64,000 nt of DNA. It comes from a virus. The translations under genes were made by a program, and so were the position numbers. The notes beneath the pieces were generated by a model, which was given only the letters and a program-made list of their open reading frames with translations, searched no databases and was not told the DNA's origin. The stretch is from the IMG/VR virus record IMGVR_UViG_3300036770_007174, positions 28,336-92,335 of that record; one strand, given 5' to 3'. Every line of letters starts with the position of its first letter. Within the stretch, counting starts at the first letter, position 1. This document shows, piece after piece, positions 1 to 10,565 of the stretch.

Positions 1-2
1 GT

Positions 3-740
3 GGTAAGTTGATCTCCATGCTTGCTGCGAGCCCGGAAGTCATCGCAGCCTATCGGCATCGCTATGCCAACCAACAGAGCGAGATCGCGTCGTCAATCGC
101 CGGCCGCCCGATCGTGCGTCCATCTCATCTTGTGTTTCTTGGAACGACATCGCTCTACGGCGTCGGCTCGAGTCAGTATAACCGCCTACGGATGCCAGCC
201 GCTCAGCTGGGCGGCAGAGATAGCGAGCAACTGGCCTTCCTCGAACTTGGCCGGTCCGGCTCTTACGGAACGTCTCACTTCGGGTCCGCGACAGTCGAGG
301 CGCTAGTCTCGCTCGTTCAGCAATCCCTCACCGGCCAGCGCGTGAACAGCATTTTTGGCGAGGGGGTAAGCCCGAAACTGCGGAAGATCCGAGATGGTCT
401 GGACCGACTGAAACTGCCGACCGACGCGCTACTGATGCACGGCCGCCACCGCATCGTCTACGGCGTGCCGCTTATCCGGAACCTCCGCGAGTATCTGCTC
501 GGGATGGACAGGGAGCCGGATTACCTCTTCGACTTAAGTGATCCGAAAGCGGGAACGCGCGCTGTCGTGTCCTGGTGGATGGAGAGGTGGCTCGTCGCTC
601 GCCTTCAGAGCGACAACGCACTGCGGAAGGTGGCAAGCCACTCGCTTGTCCGTCCAATTCGACATGGAGCCCGAGTCGTGCTCCCCCCGGAGGACCCAAA
701 CCAGACGTCGCTTTTCGACGATCTATCGCAATTCAACTGA
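3..740 (+). CDS. druA: Druantia DruA-like protein (DUF4338), 5' end missing at window edge
   Basis: This is the C-terminal part of a DUF4338 protein. The reading frame is open from base 3, so the gene starts upstream of the window. Recognisable family blocks are GGKLISMLAAS at the very start, FLGTTSLYGVGSSQYNRLR, SYGTSHF, FGEGVSPKLRKIR and HRIVYGVPLIRNLREYLLG. DUF4338 is the defining domain of DruA, first gene of type I Druantia anti-phage systems; its biochemical activity is not something I can read from the sequence. The DUF1998 helicase three genes downstream supports the assignment. The family call rests on remembered motif order, not on a search. Confidence 0.75.
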   Translation, partial: GKLISMLAASPEVIAAYRHRYANQQSEIASSIAGRPIVRPSHLVFLGTTSLYGVGSSQYNRLRMPAAQLGGRDSEQLAFLELGRSGSYGTSHFGSATVEALVSLVQQSLTGQRVNSIFGEGVSPKLRKIRDGLDRLKLPTDALLMHGRHRIVYGVPLIRNLREYLLGMDREPDYLFDLSDPKAGTRAVVSWWMERWLVARLQSDNALRKVASHSLVRPIRHGARVVLPPEDPNQTSLFDDLSQFN

Positions 741-1053
741 CCCTAAGGGGATCTGTGGGCGGCCTGCACCGCACCGATCGCCTCCCGGCGGTCATGCAGA
801 AGCCGACGTCGAAACGTAGGCTGTCAGCCCATGATCACTGGGCGTCTAACCAGTTCATCTGATCTGCGACACGAAAGGATCGCCGGGCCGCGATAGCACC
901 TCCCTGGAGCAATGGATTTGCTTGCCAACCGAATACAGCGTGTTAAGCTCCTGCACGCCCTTACAGGGGTCCAGAAGGCGCTTAGGTGGGTTTTCGCATA
1001 TTGCTCCAAGGATCAACACCAGACTCCACGATAGCAAGCCATCCCGCTCGACA
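741..1053. other. intergenic gap of 313 bases inside the defence operon
   Basis: No convincing gene is seen. A TTG-initiated extension of the next gene would begin at 922, but the residues it adds (Ser/Arg-rich, low complexity) do not look like a folded N-terminus. The stretch may hold a promoter for the downstream genes, because the other genes of this operon are only 21-30 bases apart or overlap. I see no clear -35/-10 pair and no terminator. Confidence 0.4.
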
Positions 1054-3912
1054 ATGACGGAAGACCTCAAGTACTGGCAGAAAAAACTTGAACGGCATTT
1101 CTCAAGTTTGCACCAAGCCAGAAAAGACAAGGGACTTCCTGTTTTCGCCCTTGAACATGGACTCAACGAGGGTGAAAGGCGAACGATATCCGGGCTTCTG
1201 AGATCGAGTTTACAGAATTACGAAGCGCCCGGACACAGTTGGCTTCTCTGGGTGATCTATGCTGCCGAGCAAGGCTACGATTATGACGGCGATGAGTATT
1301 GGCGAACATATCAGGCGCGAACGCCGCTTTGGACTGAACGTGCAGATCGTGAGGCTCTGCGCCGCTGGTATCAGAAATTTCATACGACATACGGAGGCAT
1401 AAAGCCAACCGGCTCTTGGGCGAGTTGGTTTTCTATTATTGCATGGCCGATCACCCATGCCTTGCTGCCGAGAGATCTTCAGTATCAGCTCGCTCGCGCG
1501 CTTTATCAACTTCGCTTTCCACTTGCGTCTCGGATCGACGAGCTGCCATCGGCCATCGGACATTACATCGCAACGGCGTCCATCGAGTCGAGTTCCCGCT
1601 TCCAGAACTTTCTTCAGCAGGAAGAGCTAGTTGGGCGCATAGCGCTCGCCCTGCTCGGCGGACACACTGGTGGGGAACAACAGTTCATATATCCCCCAAC
1701 GCTCGAGCGCATCGTAGAGGACATGCAGAGGGCGCGGGACGCGCGCGCCTGGTTGCGAGACGCTCGCCAGGCTGTCGAGAAGATCAGAATCAAGGGTGCC
1801 TTGCGCCACCCTCCGTTGAGGCGGGAGCACTCAGCCGGCGATCAACGAGCCAAGCACGAAGCGCAAGCGGCATCCTCTATCCGACCCAGCCTCACGCTCC
1901 GGCGCACATCTAAAACCGAATGGACGGTGGTCCTCGACCTGCCGAGTTTGCAACCGTTAGCCGATCTCAATCCTGAACTCAGGCTCTTTCTTCGTAGGAC
2001 ACGGTGCACTGTGGCTGGGTCGCCCGGCATGCTTCCCGCTGGGTGGCTGTTGTCAGGCAGCCAGCACCGGGTGGTTGTGCACTGGCCGCCGAGCAGCGCA
2101 CCAGTGGTGCGATTTGAAGAGAGAAACGACCTCCTCGAGCATCTCCTCCAAAGCGACGGACGAATTACAGCGGGTCCGTCATGGTTGTTTAAAGTGGGAT
2201 CAGATGGCCTTGCGCGTGAGGTTGTAGGTCGCGTTGTACGACCGGGAGAACGTTACATTGTCGTCTCTACATCACAGGTTACTGAGTCCTCGCTTCTGCG
2301 GCGGGTGAACCTCAAGTGCAGCGGTGCTGCTGCTTGGGAGTTCGATTTACCTCCTCAACTCTCCCCCGAGCACTTGGCATGGCTGCGTGAACTTAGCCTC
2401 TCACTGGCTCAAACGGTACGCATCTGGCCGGCTGGCCTTGCCGCGCGCCGATGGGATGGAGAAGGTTTCGCGGAATGGCTCGAAGGTGAAACACCGTGCA
2501 TTGCTCTTCACGCCGATCACCCGGTTTCTCATTTTGAACTGCAACTCGACGACGGCCAGCCAATCCGAGTCGCTCAGCCTCTGGCTGGGCAGCCGCTCTT
2601 CGTGGCACTTCCGGGCTTAGCGCGCGGCAGGCATCTTCTTGCCGTACGCGCTCAACGCGTCGACGTTACGGATCGAGGCGATCAGGCGCCTGCCGAGGGG
2701 TTTCTGTCGATCATCGTCCGCTTGCCCCGGCCTTGGGCAGCGGGAACCACGTCTCATAGTGGCCTTGTGGTGTCCACCAACCCTGCCGAACCAAGCTTGG
2801 ATCAGTTGTGGAAGGGCGACATCGAATTGCAGATTCTAGGCCCCTCAGGCAAGCGCGTTCGCGTGTTCCTTGAGCTAAACAACAGTTCTGGCGAGACACT
2901 CTCAACCGAACAGATAACGGATCTGTTGCTGCCAGTCGCGCCGGGCTCTTGTGCCCGCGCCATGAGCGAATTCTTGCGCAAAGAGCCGAGTCCTTGGTCA
3001 TACCTTAGCGCCAGCGGTGGCCACCTCCTTGTCGACGGCGAGGAGATGGGAACTCACCGTGTGCCCCTGCATCGAGACGTAAGTCCCTTGCGTTGGGTCT
3101 GGCCTGCAACGCAGCGCGCGACTGTGCTGCGCCTCGTCAACGATTGCGATAGCGCAGAGCCTCTCAGCGCTAGTTTCTATCCGTTCGAGACACCCATTGA
3201 GGGAAAGTCGCTAGCGCCTGCTCTCGTGACAGAGGCATGGACGCCGGAAGGAACGGGTGGCCTCTGCGTCGCTTCCTGCGGCGGTCACCGCCAAACACTT
3301 GTTGTAAGTATGCCTCAGGTAAGGGGCGGACTAGCTGGCCTTTTGATCGAGCCGACTATCCATAGGTTGCCACCTGGCGAAGCTGCCCTAGCGGCCTTGC
3401 TGGACTTGATTTCTGCCTGGTCCGGAGCTCGCGTCGTGGGACCGCTGGCCTCCGACAGGCGCACGAGAGTCGTGAACCGCCTCCGAGAGTATGTCCTTCG
3501 CCACCTATATGGGGCTGAGTGGGTACAAGCTGAAGCAAGTTATGAACGGTCGCAAAGGACAGAGCCGAACCTGCGACGATTGGCTGAGCAAATCGGCGGT
3601 AACCCCGCGTTTGGCTTCGTTCTCGCTCGCGATTTGGGAAGATACCGGAGCATGGACCCTAGCTTGCTGCTGAGCAGTCTGGCCGCCCTGGCCGGCCGCT
3701 ACGGAGTAGCTTCTTACGATGCTTGTAAGGCGGCGATAGAACTCTGTGGGGGCCTTGAGCGAGGGGCGGTCTGGACGCGTCCTGTGCTCGAGCGCCTCCT
3801 GGCCGATGTAAGATCATGTCCGACGATCCTCAGGGGCGTACGGTTTGTCGCTGTCGCCAAGCCGATACCATCGTCCGAGCAGTCGCGCGGCACGGCCCAC
3901 GTGCGCAGATGA
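1054..3912 (+). CDS. large protein of unknown function in the Druantia-like operon
   Basis: This is a 952-residue soluble protein with no membrane segment or recognisable catalytic motif. The N-terminal third is rich in Trp and aromatic residues. The middle (about residues 270-400) contains WTVVLDLPSLQPL, RRTRCTVAG and an RPGERYIVV block, suggestive of beta-rich domains. It occupies the place of DruB and DruC in type I Druantia, which as I recall are two separate proteins of about 550 and 640 residues, so a single large protein here is a departure. ATG 1054 is chosen over an upstream TTG at 922. The stop overlaps the next start as ATGA, so the two are translationally coupled. Function unknown. 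Confidence 0.6.
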   Translation: MTEDLKYWQKKLERHFSSLHQARKDKGLPVFALEHGLNEGERRTISGLLRSSLQNYEAPGHSWLLWVIYAAEQGYDYDGDEYWRTYQARTPLWTERADREALRRWYQKFHTTYGGIKPTGSWASWFSIIAWPITHALLPRDLQYQLARALYQLRFPLASRIDELPSAIGHYIATASIESSSRFQNFLQQEELVGRIALALLGGHTGGEQQFIYPPTLERIVEDMQRARDARAWLRDARQAVEKIRIKGALRHPPLRREHSAGDQRAKHEAQAASSIRPSLTLRRTSKTEWTVVLDLPSLQPLADLNPELRLFLRRTRCTVAGSPGMLPAGWLLSGSQHRVVVHWPPSSAPVVRFEERNDLLEHLLQSDGRITAGPSWLFKVGSDGLAREVVGRVVRPGERYIVVSTSQVTESSLLRRVNLKCSGAAAWEFDLPPQLSPEHLAWLRELSLSLAQTVRIWPAGLAARRWDGEGFAEWLEGETPCIALHADHPVSHFELQLDDGQPIRVAQPLAGQPLFVALPGLARGRHLLAVRAQRVDVTDRGDQAPAEGFLSIIVRLPRPWAAGTTSHSGLVVSTNPAEPSLDQLWKGDIELQILGPSGKRVRVFLELNNSSGETLSTEQITDLLLPVAPGSCARAMSEFLRKEPSPWSYLSASGGHLLVDGEEMGTHRVPLHRDVSPLRWVWPATQRATVLRLVNDCDSAEPLSASFYPFETPIEGKSLAPALVTEAWTPEGTGGLCVASCGGHRQTLVVSMPQVRGGLAGLLIEPTIHRLPPGEAALAALLDLISAWSGARVVGPLASDRRTRVVNRLREYVLRHLYGAEWVQAEASYERSQRTEPNLRRLAEQIGGNPAFGFVLARDLGRYRSMDPSLLLSSLAALAGRYGVASYDACKAAIELCGGLERGAVWTRPVLERLLADVRSCPTILRGVRFVAVAKPIPSSEQSRGTAHVRR

Positions 3913-4973
3913 TTAAGGTTGTTGAGGATCAAGACGTGACCCGACTGGCGCGCGGCGATCTTCGGTTGGCGCAGGCCGGTGGAATCGATGATGGCTACAT
4001 CGCCGGAGCGCTGCGCCGTCTCGCCGGCTTCCTGTGCCCATGCTCGCCAAAGACCTTGCTTCGATCAATGGTGGAAAGCCACCGCGGCCTTGCAGGAGCG
4101 CCCGAAGATTTTGCTGCTCGTGTTGAAGACGTTCTTGAAGCGCTGGTAGCTGTTGGCGACCTGCTTGAGTTGCGCGACGTGACTACTCTCGACGAGACCG
4201 TCAAGGCAACATGGGTGTTTGCCGCGCCTCCTTCCTTCGTGCTGCGGCCATCAGGCAGTGCGTACATTCTTGGGCTCGCAATGGACGAGGCAACGCCGCT
4301 GCCGGGAGACCTGCTGCAGAGGCTGCAGGTGCGCGGCGCGACGCGCACGATCGGTTCCCTGCCGGGCGAGGACCTTGGGAGCCTGCTCCGCAGGCTCAGC
4401 CTGCGCGAGTTGTCGAGTGAGGCCTGGCTGCGGCATCCAAAGCGCGAGGAACCCGGGGCGTTGGTGGCGGCGCTAAATGCGCAACTCGATCGCCAGCGTC
4501 CGGCTGGCGAGTTGGCGGAGTTGCGCGTCTTGGACGGCGCGCGCCGTGCGCGGAGTTATCGGAACCGCTGGTGTGAGCCAGGATCGCTCACCGGCCGCTT
4601 CATCGTTCGTCGCCCGCAGGCCTATGGCGCCGATCTGTGGGCATACGCAGAGCTTGACGAAGGCAGAGCCGTCAAAGCGCTCGATTTTCCGCCCCCAGGA
4701 AGCCGCTGGCGAGGCTGCGACTTGGCCTGGCGCGCCCAGATGGCAATGGATGCTCTCAATGGTGACCATCAGCGCTACCGGCAGACATCGGAAAATGGCA
4801 CTGCGACCTTCGATTTTTTCTCGCCAATTCCGGACTGGGCACGGCGGCGCCTTGCCTGCATTGGGGAGCAAGTCGAGTCAGAAGCCAGCTTGCTCTGTTT
4901 TCGGATTCCCGAAAATGAGGCGCCCGCAGAAGAAGCCTTTCTTCAAGAATTTCTCTTCCTGAGACGCGAATAG
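3909..4973 (+). CDS. hypothetical protein in DruD position
   Basis: This 354-residue protein starts at ATG 3909 inside the upstream stop (ATGA). The N-terminal 120 residues (SPKTLLRSMVESHRGL, then VEDVLEALVAVGDLLEL) read like helical, possibly winged-helix, segments. The C-terminal half ends in an acidic tail with EEAFLQEFLFLRRE. No catalytic motif is visible. Its size and its position just before the DUF1998 helicase match DruD of type I Druantia (about 350 residues as I recall), but sequence homology was not tested. An alternative is an accessory subunit specific to this variant. It is followed after 21 bases by the helicase gene. Confidence 0.6.
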   Translation: MIKVVEDQDVTRLARGDLRLAQAGGIDDGYIAGALRRLAGFLCPCSPKTLLRSMVESHRGLAGAPEDFAARVEDVLEALVAVGDLLELRDVTTLDETVKATWVFAAPPSFVLRPSGSAYILGLAMDEATPLPGDLLQRLQVRGATRTIGSLPGEDLGSLLRRLSLRELSSEAWLRHPKREEPGALVAALNAQLDRQRPAGELAELRVLDGARRARSYRNRWCEPGSLTGRFIVRRPQAYGADLWAYAELDEGRAVKALDFPPPGSRWRGCDLAWRAQMAMDALNGDHQRYRQTSENGTATFDFFSPIPDWARRRLACIGEQVESEASLLCFRIPENEAPAEEAFLQEFLFLRRE

Positions 4974-4994
4974 AGACCACGGAGACGGACGCAG

Positions 4995-7900
4995 ATGACA
5001 CGGACGATCCAAGAGACTATCGACGAACTACACGCGTCCTTGAAGGATTACATTGAGGCGACATATCACATCGGGGACGCTAAGCTGATTGGCCAGAGAC
5101 GCAGGCTACTCAGCCAAGTCGGCGTCACCCGTCAGGTGCCTTACTTAGAGTCGACGCCGCGCTATTGTCTCGGAGAACGGTTCTGCAACATGGCTGGCTT
5201 GCCTCCCGCCGCCCTTGCGGTGTACGAGGCGCTCGCGACGGCCAAGGACGGTAAGCCACGGCTATTGTTCGACCCGCCGTACCGGCACCAAGCTGAAGCC
5301 ATCCGCCACGCTCTGATCGGCGGGAAGAACCTGATGGTCATGACCGGTACCGGCTCGGGGAAAACCGAATCCTTTCTTCTTCCCATCCTTGGCAAGTTTG
5401 CGCATGAGGCTGCCGAACGGCCCAAAGCGTTCAGTCAGCATGCAGTGCGCGCCATCCTGCTCTACCCGATGAATGCGCTCGTCAACGATCAACTCGGTCG
5501 GCTGCGTGCTCTATTCGGCGACCCGCGCCTCGTCCGCATGTTCAGCAAGTGGTCAGGCAGGCCGCCGACCTTCGCGAGGTACACCAGCCGGACACCCTAT
5601 GCAGGGGTACGGACGGCAAAGCGAGACGGCAAGAAACTGGCGTCGTTCGAAGAGTTCTTCGTCGAGATCGAGAGGCAAGCGGCGGACGGCGCGCCCGACG
5701 AGCAGGCTGCAGCGCGCAAGCTTCGTGACCAGCTCAAGGCGCGCGGGAAGTGGCCGGCAAAGCCGGATCTAGCCGAGTGGTTTGGCCCCAAGAACGGTCG
5801 TTGGGTTGATCAAAAGACCAAGGCTTTCTTGCGGGCTGTTACCTTACCCGGTGATTCCGAACTTCTGACGCGCCACGAGGTGCAGGAGGCAGCGCCTGAC
5901 CTCCTGGTCACCAACTATTCCATGTTGGAATACATGCTCATGCGGCCGATCGAGCGGCCGATTTTCGACCAGACCCGTGCGTGGCTCGCTGGAAACCCGC
6001 ACGAGAAGATCACCGTGGTGCTCGACGAGGCCCACCTTTACCGTGGCGCCGGAGGGGCCGAGGTCGCCCTGCTTCTACGCCGGTTGCGAGATCGTCTCGA
6101 CATCACGCCTGATCGGTTCCAGGTCATCTGCGCAACCGCAAGCTTCGGTAGCCGCGAATACGCGAGAGACTTCGGCTCGCAGTTGACCGGCGTGCCAGCG
6201 GAGACCATTGAACCGGTCACAGGCGATCTTGATCTACGAGCGCACGCCGCTCCAGGTACTCAGGACGACGCCGCGGCTTTAGCAAACCTAGATCTCGAGC
6301 GCTTCTACTCAGCCGACGCGAGAGAGCGCGCCGACGCAATCACTCCCCTGCTCGCCTACCGATCTACCGAAGCGACAGGCAACGTCGAACGGGATCTGCA
6401 TGCGGCGCTCGCAGACTTTGAGCCGCTCGGACTCTTGGTAAACCTTACTATGAAGGCCGCGCGTGCAGTGGCGAGTCTCGGTCCGGCTCTTTTCCCGGAC
6501 AGCCCTGGCATCGCCGACCGGGCAGTGACGGCCTTACTGGCCCTCGGTAGCGTCGCTCGGGAGACACCGGACGCTGCCGGCCTTCTCCCATGCCGCATCC
6601 ACAATTTCTACCGCGGGCTGCCAGGCCTGTGGGTGTGCATGGATCCTAATTGCACGGAAATTGCGACCAACGAACGGTCTGGATTATGCGGACGCATGTA
6701 CAGTCAGCCGCGCGAGGCCTGTGGATGCGGCGCGCGAGTATTGCAGTTCTATACATGCAGGAACTGTGGCGCGGCCCATGCGCGAGCATACACCGATGAC
6801 GTCGACCGGCCAAACGCGCTTTGGCCCGAACCGGGTCGTAAATTGAAGATGCAAGGTGGCGAAACCAGCCCATTGCTCGACCTAGACCTCCTACTCGAGG
6901 AGCCACGCCTCGCCGAGTTGGCAGAAATTGCAGACTACGATCTCGAGACAGGACGGCTTAACCCAGCAGTACTTGGAGAACGTCGACGATCAGTTTATAT
7001 TCGCAAGGATCGCATAGCGCCGGCGGCTGGCGACGATGGCGAAGTCGACACTCGGCTGGAAGTAAGAGGCCAATTCATCCCGTGCGCCGTGTGCGGCGAG
7101 AGTGCCGCGTTCGGTAGGTCGTCTGTTCAGGATCACCAAACGAAGGGCGATCAACCGTTCCAGGCACTGGTCGCGCGCCAAATTCAGGTGCAACCGCCCG
7201 GGCCGCAGCCTTCAACGACCTTTGCGCCACTGCGCGGCCGGAAGGTCCTAGTCTTCTCAGACTCGCGTCAGGTCGCTGCGCGACTGGCGCCTAATCTGCA
7301 AATGTACTCCGTGCGTGATGCACTTCGTTCGCTGATCGTGTGGGGGTTCAACCGCCTACGCAAACATCCGCTCGTCACGGGCATGCTTAACCTCGACGAC
7401 CTGTATCTCGCTACGCTGCTTGCGTCGCGCAGCCTGGGAGTTCGCCTTCGACCGGAGCTAAAGGCCGGCGAGAGCTTCGCGGCCGATGCAGTTGTCGAGG
7501 CGGCCGTGAAGGATGGCGCACTCAGCGATGACCAAAAGCTCCAAATGCTTTGGATGGAAATTCGCAGCGACACACCCCCTGAAGCTCTACTCGACGACAT
7601 CGTCAAGACAGTACGGGACCGCTATCTCGGGCTTGAGGCTTTGGCGCTAGCATCCGTGCGCGAAATCGCTAGCAAGACGAAGGATCTACACGCCCTGCCA
7701 CCTATCAGCGGCATCGCAAGTACGAATGACGAGAAGGTGGCACTCGCCCGTGCTTGGTTGCGGTGCTGGCGGTCCGAGGGCTTCTGGTTGAACGCGATGC
7801 CACCGACTTGGCACAAAGTCAAAGTGCGGGCGCGCAAAGGGTCGTTCCAGGCAATGCGCAAGATCTTGCCAGACAAAGGAGCCCACAAGATCTTTGAGAA

Positions 7901-10535
7901 AGCCTGGCATCCTGCGCTAATGTCCATCTTCACTACAGAAATGGAAAGCGGCTACCGGCGTCTGGCTGGGAAGAATCTCTCGCTCGAACTCGACGGGCTT
8001 TGGGTGCGCTGCGCCTCCTGCCGTTCCGTGCACCGGCCCGTACCGAAAATCCCGCACTGCTTGGATTGCGGCGCGGCAGGCGTCGTCCCGCTCGACCCGA
8101 GTTCCGACAAGGTTTTCACAGCACGCAAGGGTTACTACCGGGGCCCAGTGACCGCAGCCATGGGCAATCCGGCGCTTCCGCCCATGGCGCTGGTTGCTGC
8201 CGAGCACACAGCGCAGTTGAACGCACCGCAAAGCGAGGACGTGTTCTCCAAGGCGGAAGAGAATGAGCTGCTGTTCCAAGATGTCGAACTGTCCTGGGGA
8301 AACGGCGGAAAGCGCATAACGGCCATTGACGTGCTCTCGAGCACCACAACGATGGAAGTCGGTATTGATATCGGCGCCCTGTCGGGCGTTGCGCTTCGCA
8401 ACATGCCGCCGGGACGGGCGAACTACCAGCAGCGAGCTGGTAGAGCCGGCCGGCGTGGTAACGCGGTTGCGACCGTCGTCGCTTTCGGCAGCGCCGACAG
8501 TCACGACGAGCACTACTTCAGCAAGCCTGACGCCATGATTGCTGGGCCGGTTGTCGATCCGAAGCTCACGCTGGAAAACCCCGATATAGCTCGCCGCCAC
8601 ATACGAGCCTTCCTCTTACAGAGATACCATCAGGACAGAATTCTCGCTTTCGACCCCGCCGCAAATCCCGACCTCTTCTCAGTTCTCGGTACCGTTTCGG
8701 ACTTTCAGAGCGTGACTGCGCGGCTCAACCGGACGGACTTTGCCAAGTGGCTCGCCCAGCACGCGTCCGTGCTGAGGGAGCGCGTCGCAAGTTGGATTCC
8801 AGACAAACTGAGTGAAGCTGACCGCAAACAACTTCTCGAAAACATGGCGGCAGATTGCCTCGACGCGATCGACGAAGCGCTCGGCGGGACTGCGCCGACT
8901 GGACAGAAGATACTGGAGGATGCGGGAGCGGGGGACACCTCTGAAGAGGAAGGAGAAGCACCTCCAGAGGCAGGCGAGGAGACGTCCGGGCAAAAGACGC
9001 TCAACGGGAAACTGCTCGACCGTCTGCTCTACAAAGGGGTGCTTCCCCGCTATGCATTCCCAACTGACGTCGCGGCCTTCAGTGTCTTCGACGTTGATCG
9101 ATCGACTTCCCACCGGCCGGTCATGAAATTCGCGCCGTCCCAGAGCTTGCCGGTGGCGCTTTCACAATACGCCCCTGGCAAACAAGTTTGGATCTCCGGA
9201 AAGTGCTATACTTCGGGAGCGGTTTATTCGCCTATGGCGGAGGACCGCTATCGTGCTTGGCAGAACCGTAGGCTCTACCGGGAATGCGTAGAGTGCAGTT
9301 TCGCTGAGACGGTACCGGTAGACGCGGGCGTCAAGACGGGCGATTCTCACGACTGCTACGCCTGTGGTGCGCTCGGCTCATTCGGCCCGACGCGATACTG
9401 GCTTCGACCGCCAGGTTTCGCACATCCGGCTTATGCGCCTGAGGTCACGTCGCCGGACGACATGCCCGAGACCGCGTATGCGACACGCGCCAAACTGACC
9501 ATGCCGACCCCGGCGGACAGCGCGAAATGGATTGACGTGAACGGCCGCATACGCGTGATGGCCGACCGCAAGCACCTTCTCGTATCGAACACCGGTCCGC
9601 GACGGGACGGTTACGACTACTGTACCAAGTGCGGCCGAATTGAAGCGTCTGCCGAAGCGTCTGGCGTGTTGGCCGGACCCCACCAGAAGCCGTTCCCGGA
9701 CGAGAAAGAGCAAACCTGCCCGGGCGCTGGTACGACGCGCCACCTGATGTTGGGGACAGACTTCATCACGGATATCGCCTTGCTCTCGCTGCGAGTGGCA
9801 GCACCCTTGAAGTTGAAGCCAGGCTTCTACCCCACCGACGTCGCCCTTCGAACGGTGAGCGAGGCGCTGGCCAAGGCCGCTTGCGAGATGCTTGAGATCG
9901 AAGCGGGCGAACTGCTGGCGGAATACAGACCGGCACTGACGCCAGGCGGCCGGAATGGCTTGGAGGCCGAGATCTTCCTCTACGACACGCTACCTGGCGG
10001 TGCCGGCTTCGCAAGCCAACTGACGAGCAGAGGGGAAGAACTGTTTCAGCGTGCACTTTCGCTGATGAAGTGCTGCCCAGAGGGCTGCGACGCATCGTGT
10101 TACCGATGCCTACGCAGCTTCAAAAACAAGTTCGAGCACACCGTCCTAGACCGACATGTCGGCGCCGAATTGGTCGAGTATCTCATGAATGGAGAAATGC
10201 GGCCCTTTGACGCAAGGCGCATCAGGGCTTCGACTGAACTGCTGCTGAAGGACTTGCAGCGGCAGGCCGATGGCACCCGCTTCGAACTGGAGAAGGAGTT
10301 CGACATACCTGGCGTCGGTAAGGTCACCGTCCCAATCTTGGCGACGCGCTCAACAGGAGACCAGTTTGCGATTGCTCTAACCGGTGCACTGACGAATGAG
10401 CATCCGGCAGATCCAGCCATCGCTCGCATGCGCGAGGAGTGGGACGCACTCCGCGTGGTCACTGTGAATGAGTTGCTTGTTCGTGGGAATCTGCCTGCGG
10501 CAACGCGAGGTGTTTTGAGTCAGTTTGCGCAGTGA
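4995..10535 (+). CDS. druE: DruE-like superfamily 2 helicase with DUF1998 domain
   Basis: This 1846-residue DEAD/DEAH-box protein is the signature of Druantia. It shows Walker A GTGSGKT (about residues 118-124), an LLYPMNALVNDQ block (motif Ia), VTNYSMLEYML, the DEAH box (LDEAHLYRG, about 343-351), ICATASFG (motif III) and QQRAGRAGRRGN (motif VI, about 1144). The C-terminal DUF1998 region has YDTLPGGAGF (about 1664) followed by a Cys-rich zinc-binding motif, CCPEGCDASCYRCLRSF. More Cys clusters lie near residues 550-600 and 1030-1050. The protein is expected to translocate on DNA during phage defence. A GGAG-containing ribosome site precedes ATG 4995. DISARM and Dpd systems also carry DUF1998 helicases, but the flanking DUF4338 gene favours Druantia. 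Confidence 0.85.
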   Translation: MTRTIQETIDELHASLKDYIEATYHIGDAKLIGQRRRLLSQVGVTRQVPYLESTPRYCLGERFCNMAGLPPAALAVYEALATAKDGKPRLLFDPPYRHQAEAIRHALIGGKNLMVMTGTGSGKTESFLLPILGKFAHEAAERPKAFSQHAVRAILLYPMNALVNDQLGRLRALFGDPRLVRMFSKWSGRPPTFARYTSRTPYAGVRTAKRDGKKLASFEEFFVEIERQAADGAPDEQAAARKLRDQLKARGKWPAKPDLAEWFGPKNGRWVDQKTKAFLRAVTLPGDSELLTRHEVQEAAPDLLVTNYSMLEYMLMRPIERPIFDQTRAWLAGNPHEKITVVLDEAHLYRGAGGAEVALLLRRLRDRLDITPDRFQVICATASFGSREYARDFGSQLTGVPAETIEPVTGDLDLRAHAAPGTQDDAAALANLDLERFYSADARERADAITPLLAYRSTEATGNVERDLHAALADFEPLGLLVNLTMKAARAVASLGPALFPDSPGIADRAVTALLALGSVARETPDAAGLLPCRIHNFYRGLPGLWVCMDPNCTEIATNERSGLCGRMYSQPREACGCGARVLQFYTCRNCGAAHARAYTDDVDRPNALWPEPGRKLKMQGGETSPLLDLDLLLEEPRLAELAEIADYDLETGRLNPAVLGERRRSVYIRKDRIAPAAGDDGEVDTRLEVRGQFIPCAVCGESAAFGRSSVQDHQTKGDQPFQALVARQIQVQPPGPQPSTTFAPLRGRKVLVFSDSRQVAARLAPNLQMYSVRDALRSLIVWGFNRLRKHPLVTGMLNLDDLYLATLLASRSLGVRLRPELKAGESFAADAVVEAAVKDGALSDDQKLQMLWMEIRSDTPPEALLDDIVKTVRDRYLGLEALALASVREIASKTKDLHALPPISGIASTNDEKVALARAWLRCWRSEGFWLNAMPPTWHKVKVRARKGSFQAMRKILPDKGAHKIFEKAWHPALMSIFTTEMESGYRRLAGKNLSLELDGLWVRCASCRSVHRPVPKIPHCLDCGAAGVVPLDPSSDKVFTARKGYYRGPVTAAMGNPALPPMALVAAEHTAQLNAPQSEDVFSKAEENELLFQDVELSWGNGGKRITAIDVLSSTTTMEVGIDIGALSGVALRNMPPGRANYQQRAGRAGRRGNAVATVVAFGSADSHDEHYFSKPDAMIAGPVVDPKLTLENPDIARRHIRAFLLQRYHQDRILAFDPAANPDLFSVLGTVSDFQSVTARLNRTDFAKWLAQHASVLRERVASWIPDKLSEADRKQLLENMAADCLDAIDEALGGTAPTGQKILEDAGAGDTSEEEGEAPPEAGEETSGQKTLNGKLLDRLLYKGVLPRYAFPTDVAAFSVFDVDRSTSHRPVMKFAPSQSLPVALSQYAPGKQVWISGKCYTSGAVYSPMAEDRYRAWQNRRLYRECVECSFAETVPVDAGVKTGDSHDCYACGALGSFGPTRYWLRPPGFAHPAYAPEVTSPDDMPETAYATRAKLTMPTPADSAKWIDVNGRIRVMADRKHLLVSNTGPRRDGYDYCTKCGRIEASAEASGVLAGPHQKPFPDEKEQTCPGAGTTRHLMLGTDFITDIALLSLRVAAPLKLKPGFYPTDVALRTVSEALAKAACEMLEIEAGELLAEYRPALTPGGRNGLEAEIFLYDTLPGGAGFASQLTSRGEELFQRALSLMKCCPEGCDASCYRCLRSFKNKFEHTVLDRHVGAELVEYLMNGEMRPFDARRIRASTELLLKDLQRQADGTRFELEKEFDIPGVGKVTVPILATRSTGDQFAIALTGALTNEHPADPAIARMREEWDALRVVTVNELLVRGNLPAATRGVLSQFAQ

Positions 10536-10565
10536 GGTCTAGCCTGGGAGCGCGCGGCAAACCTA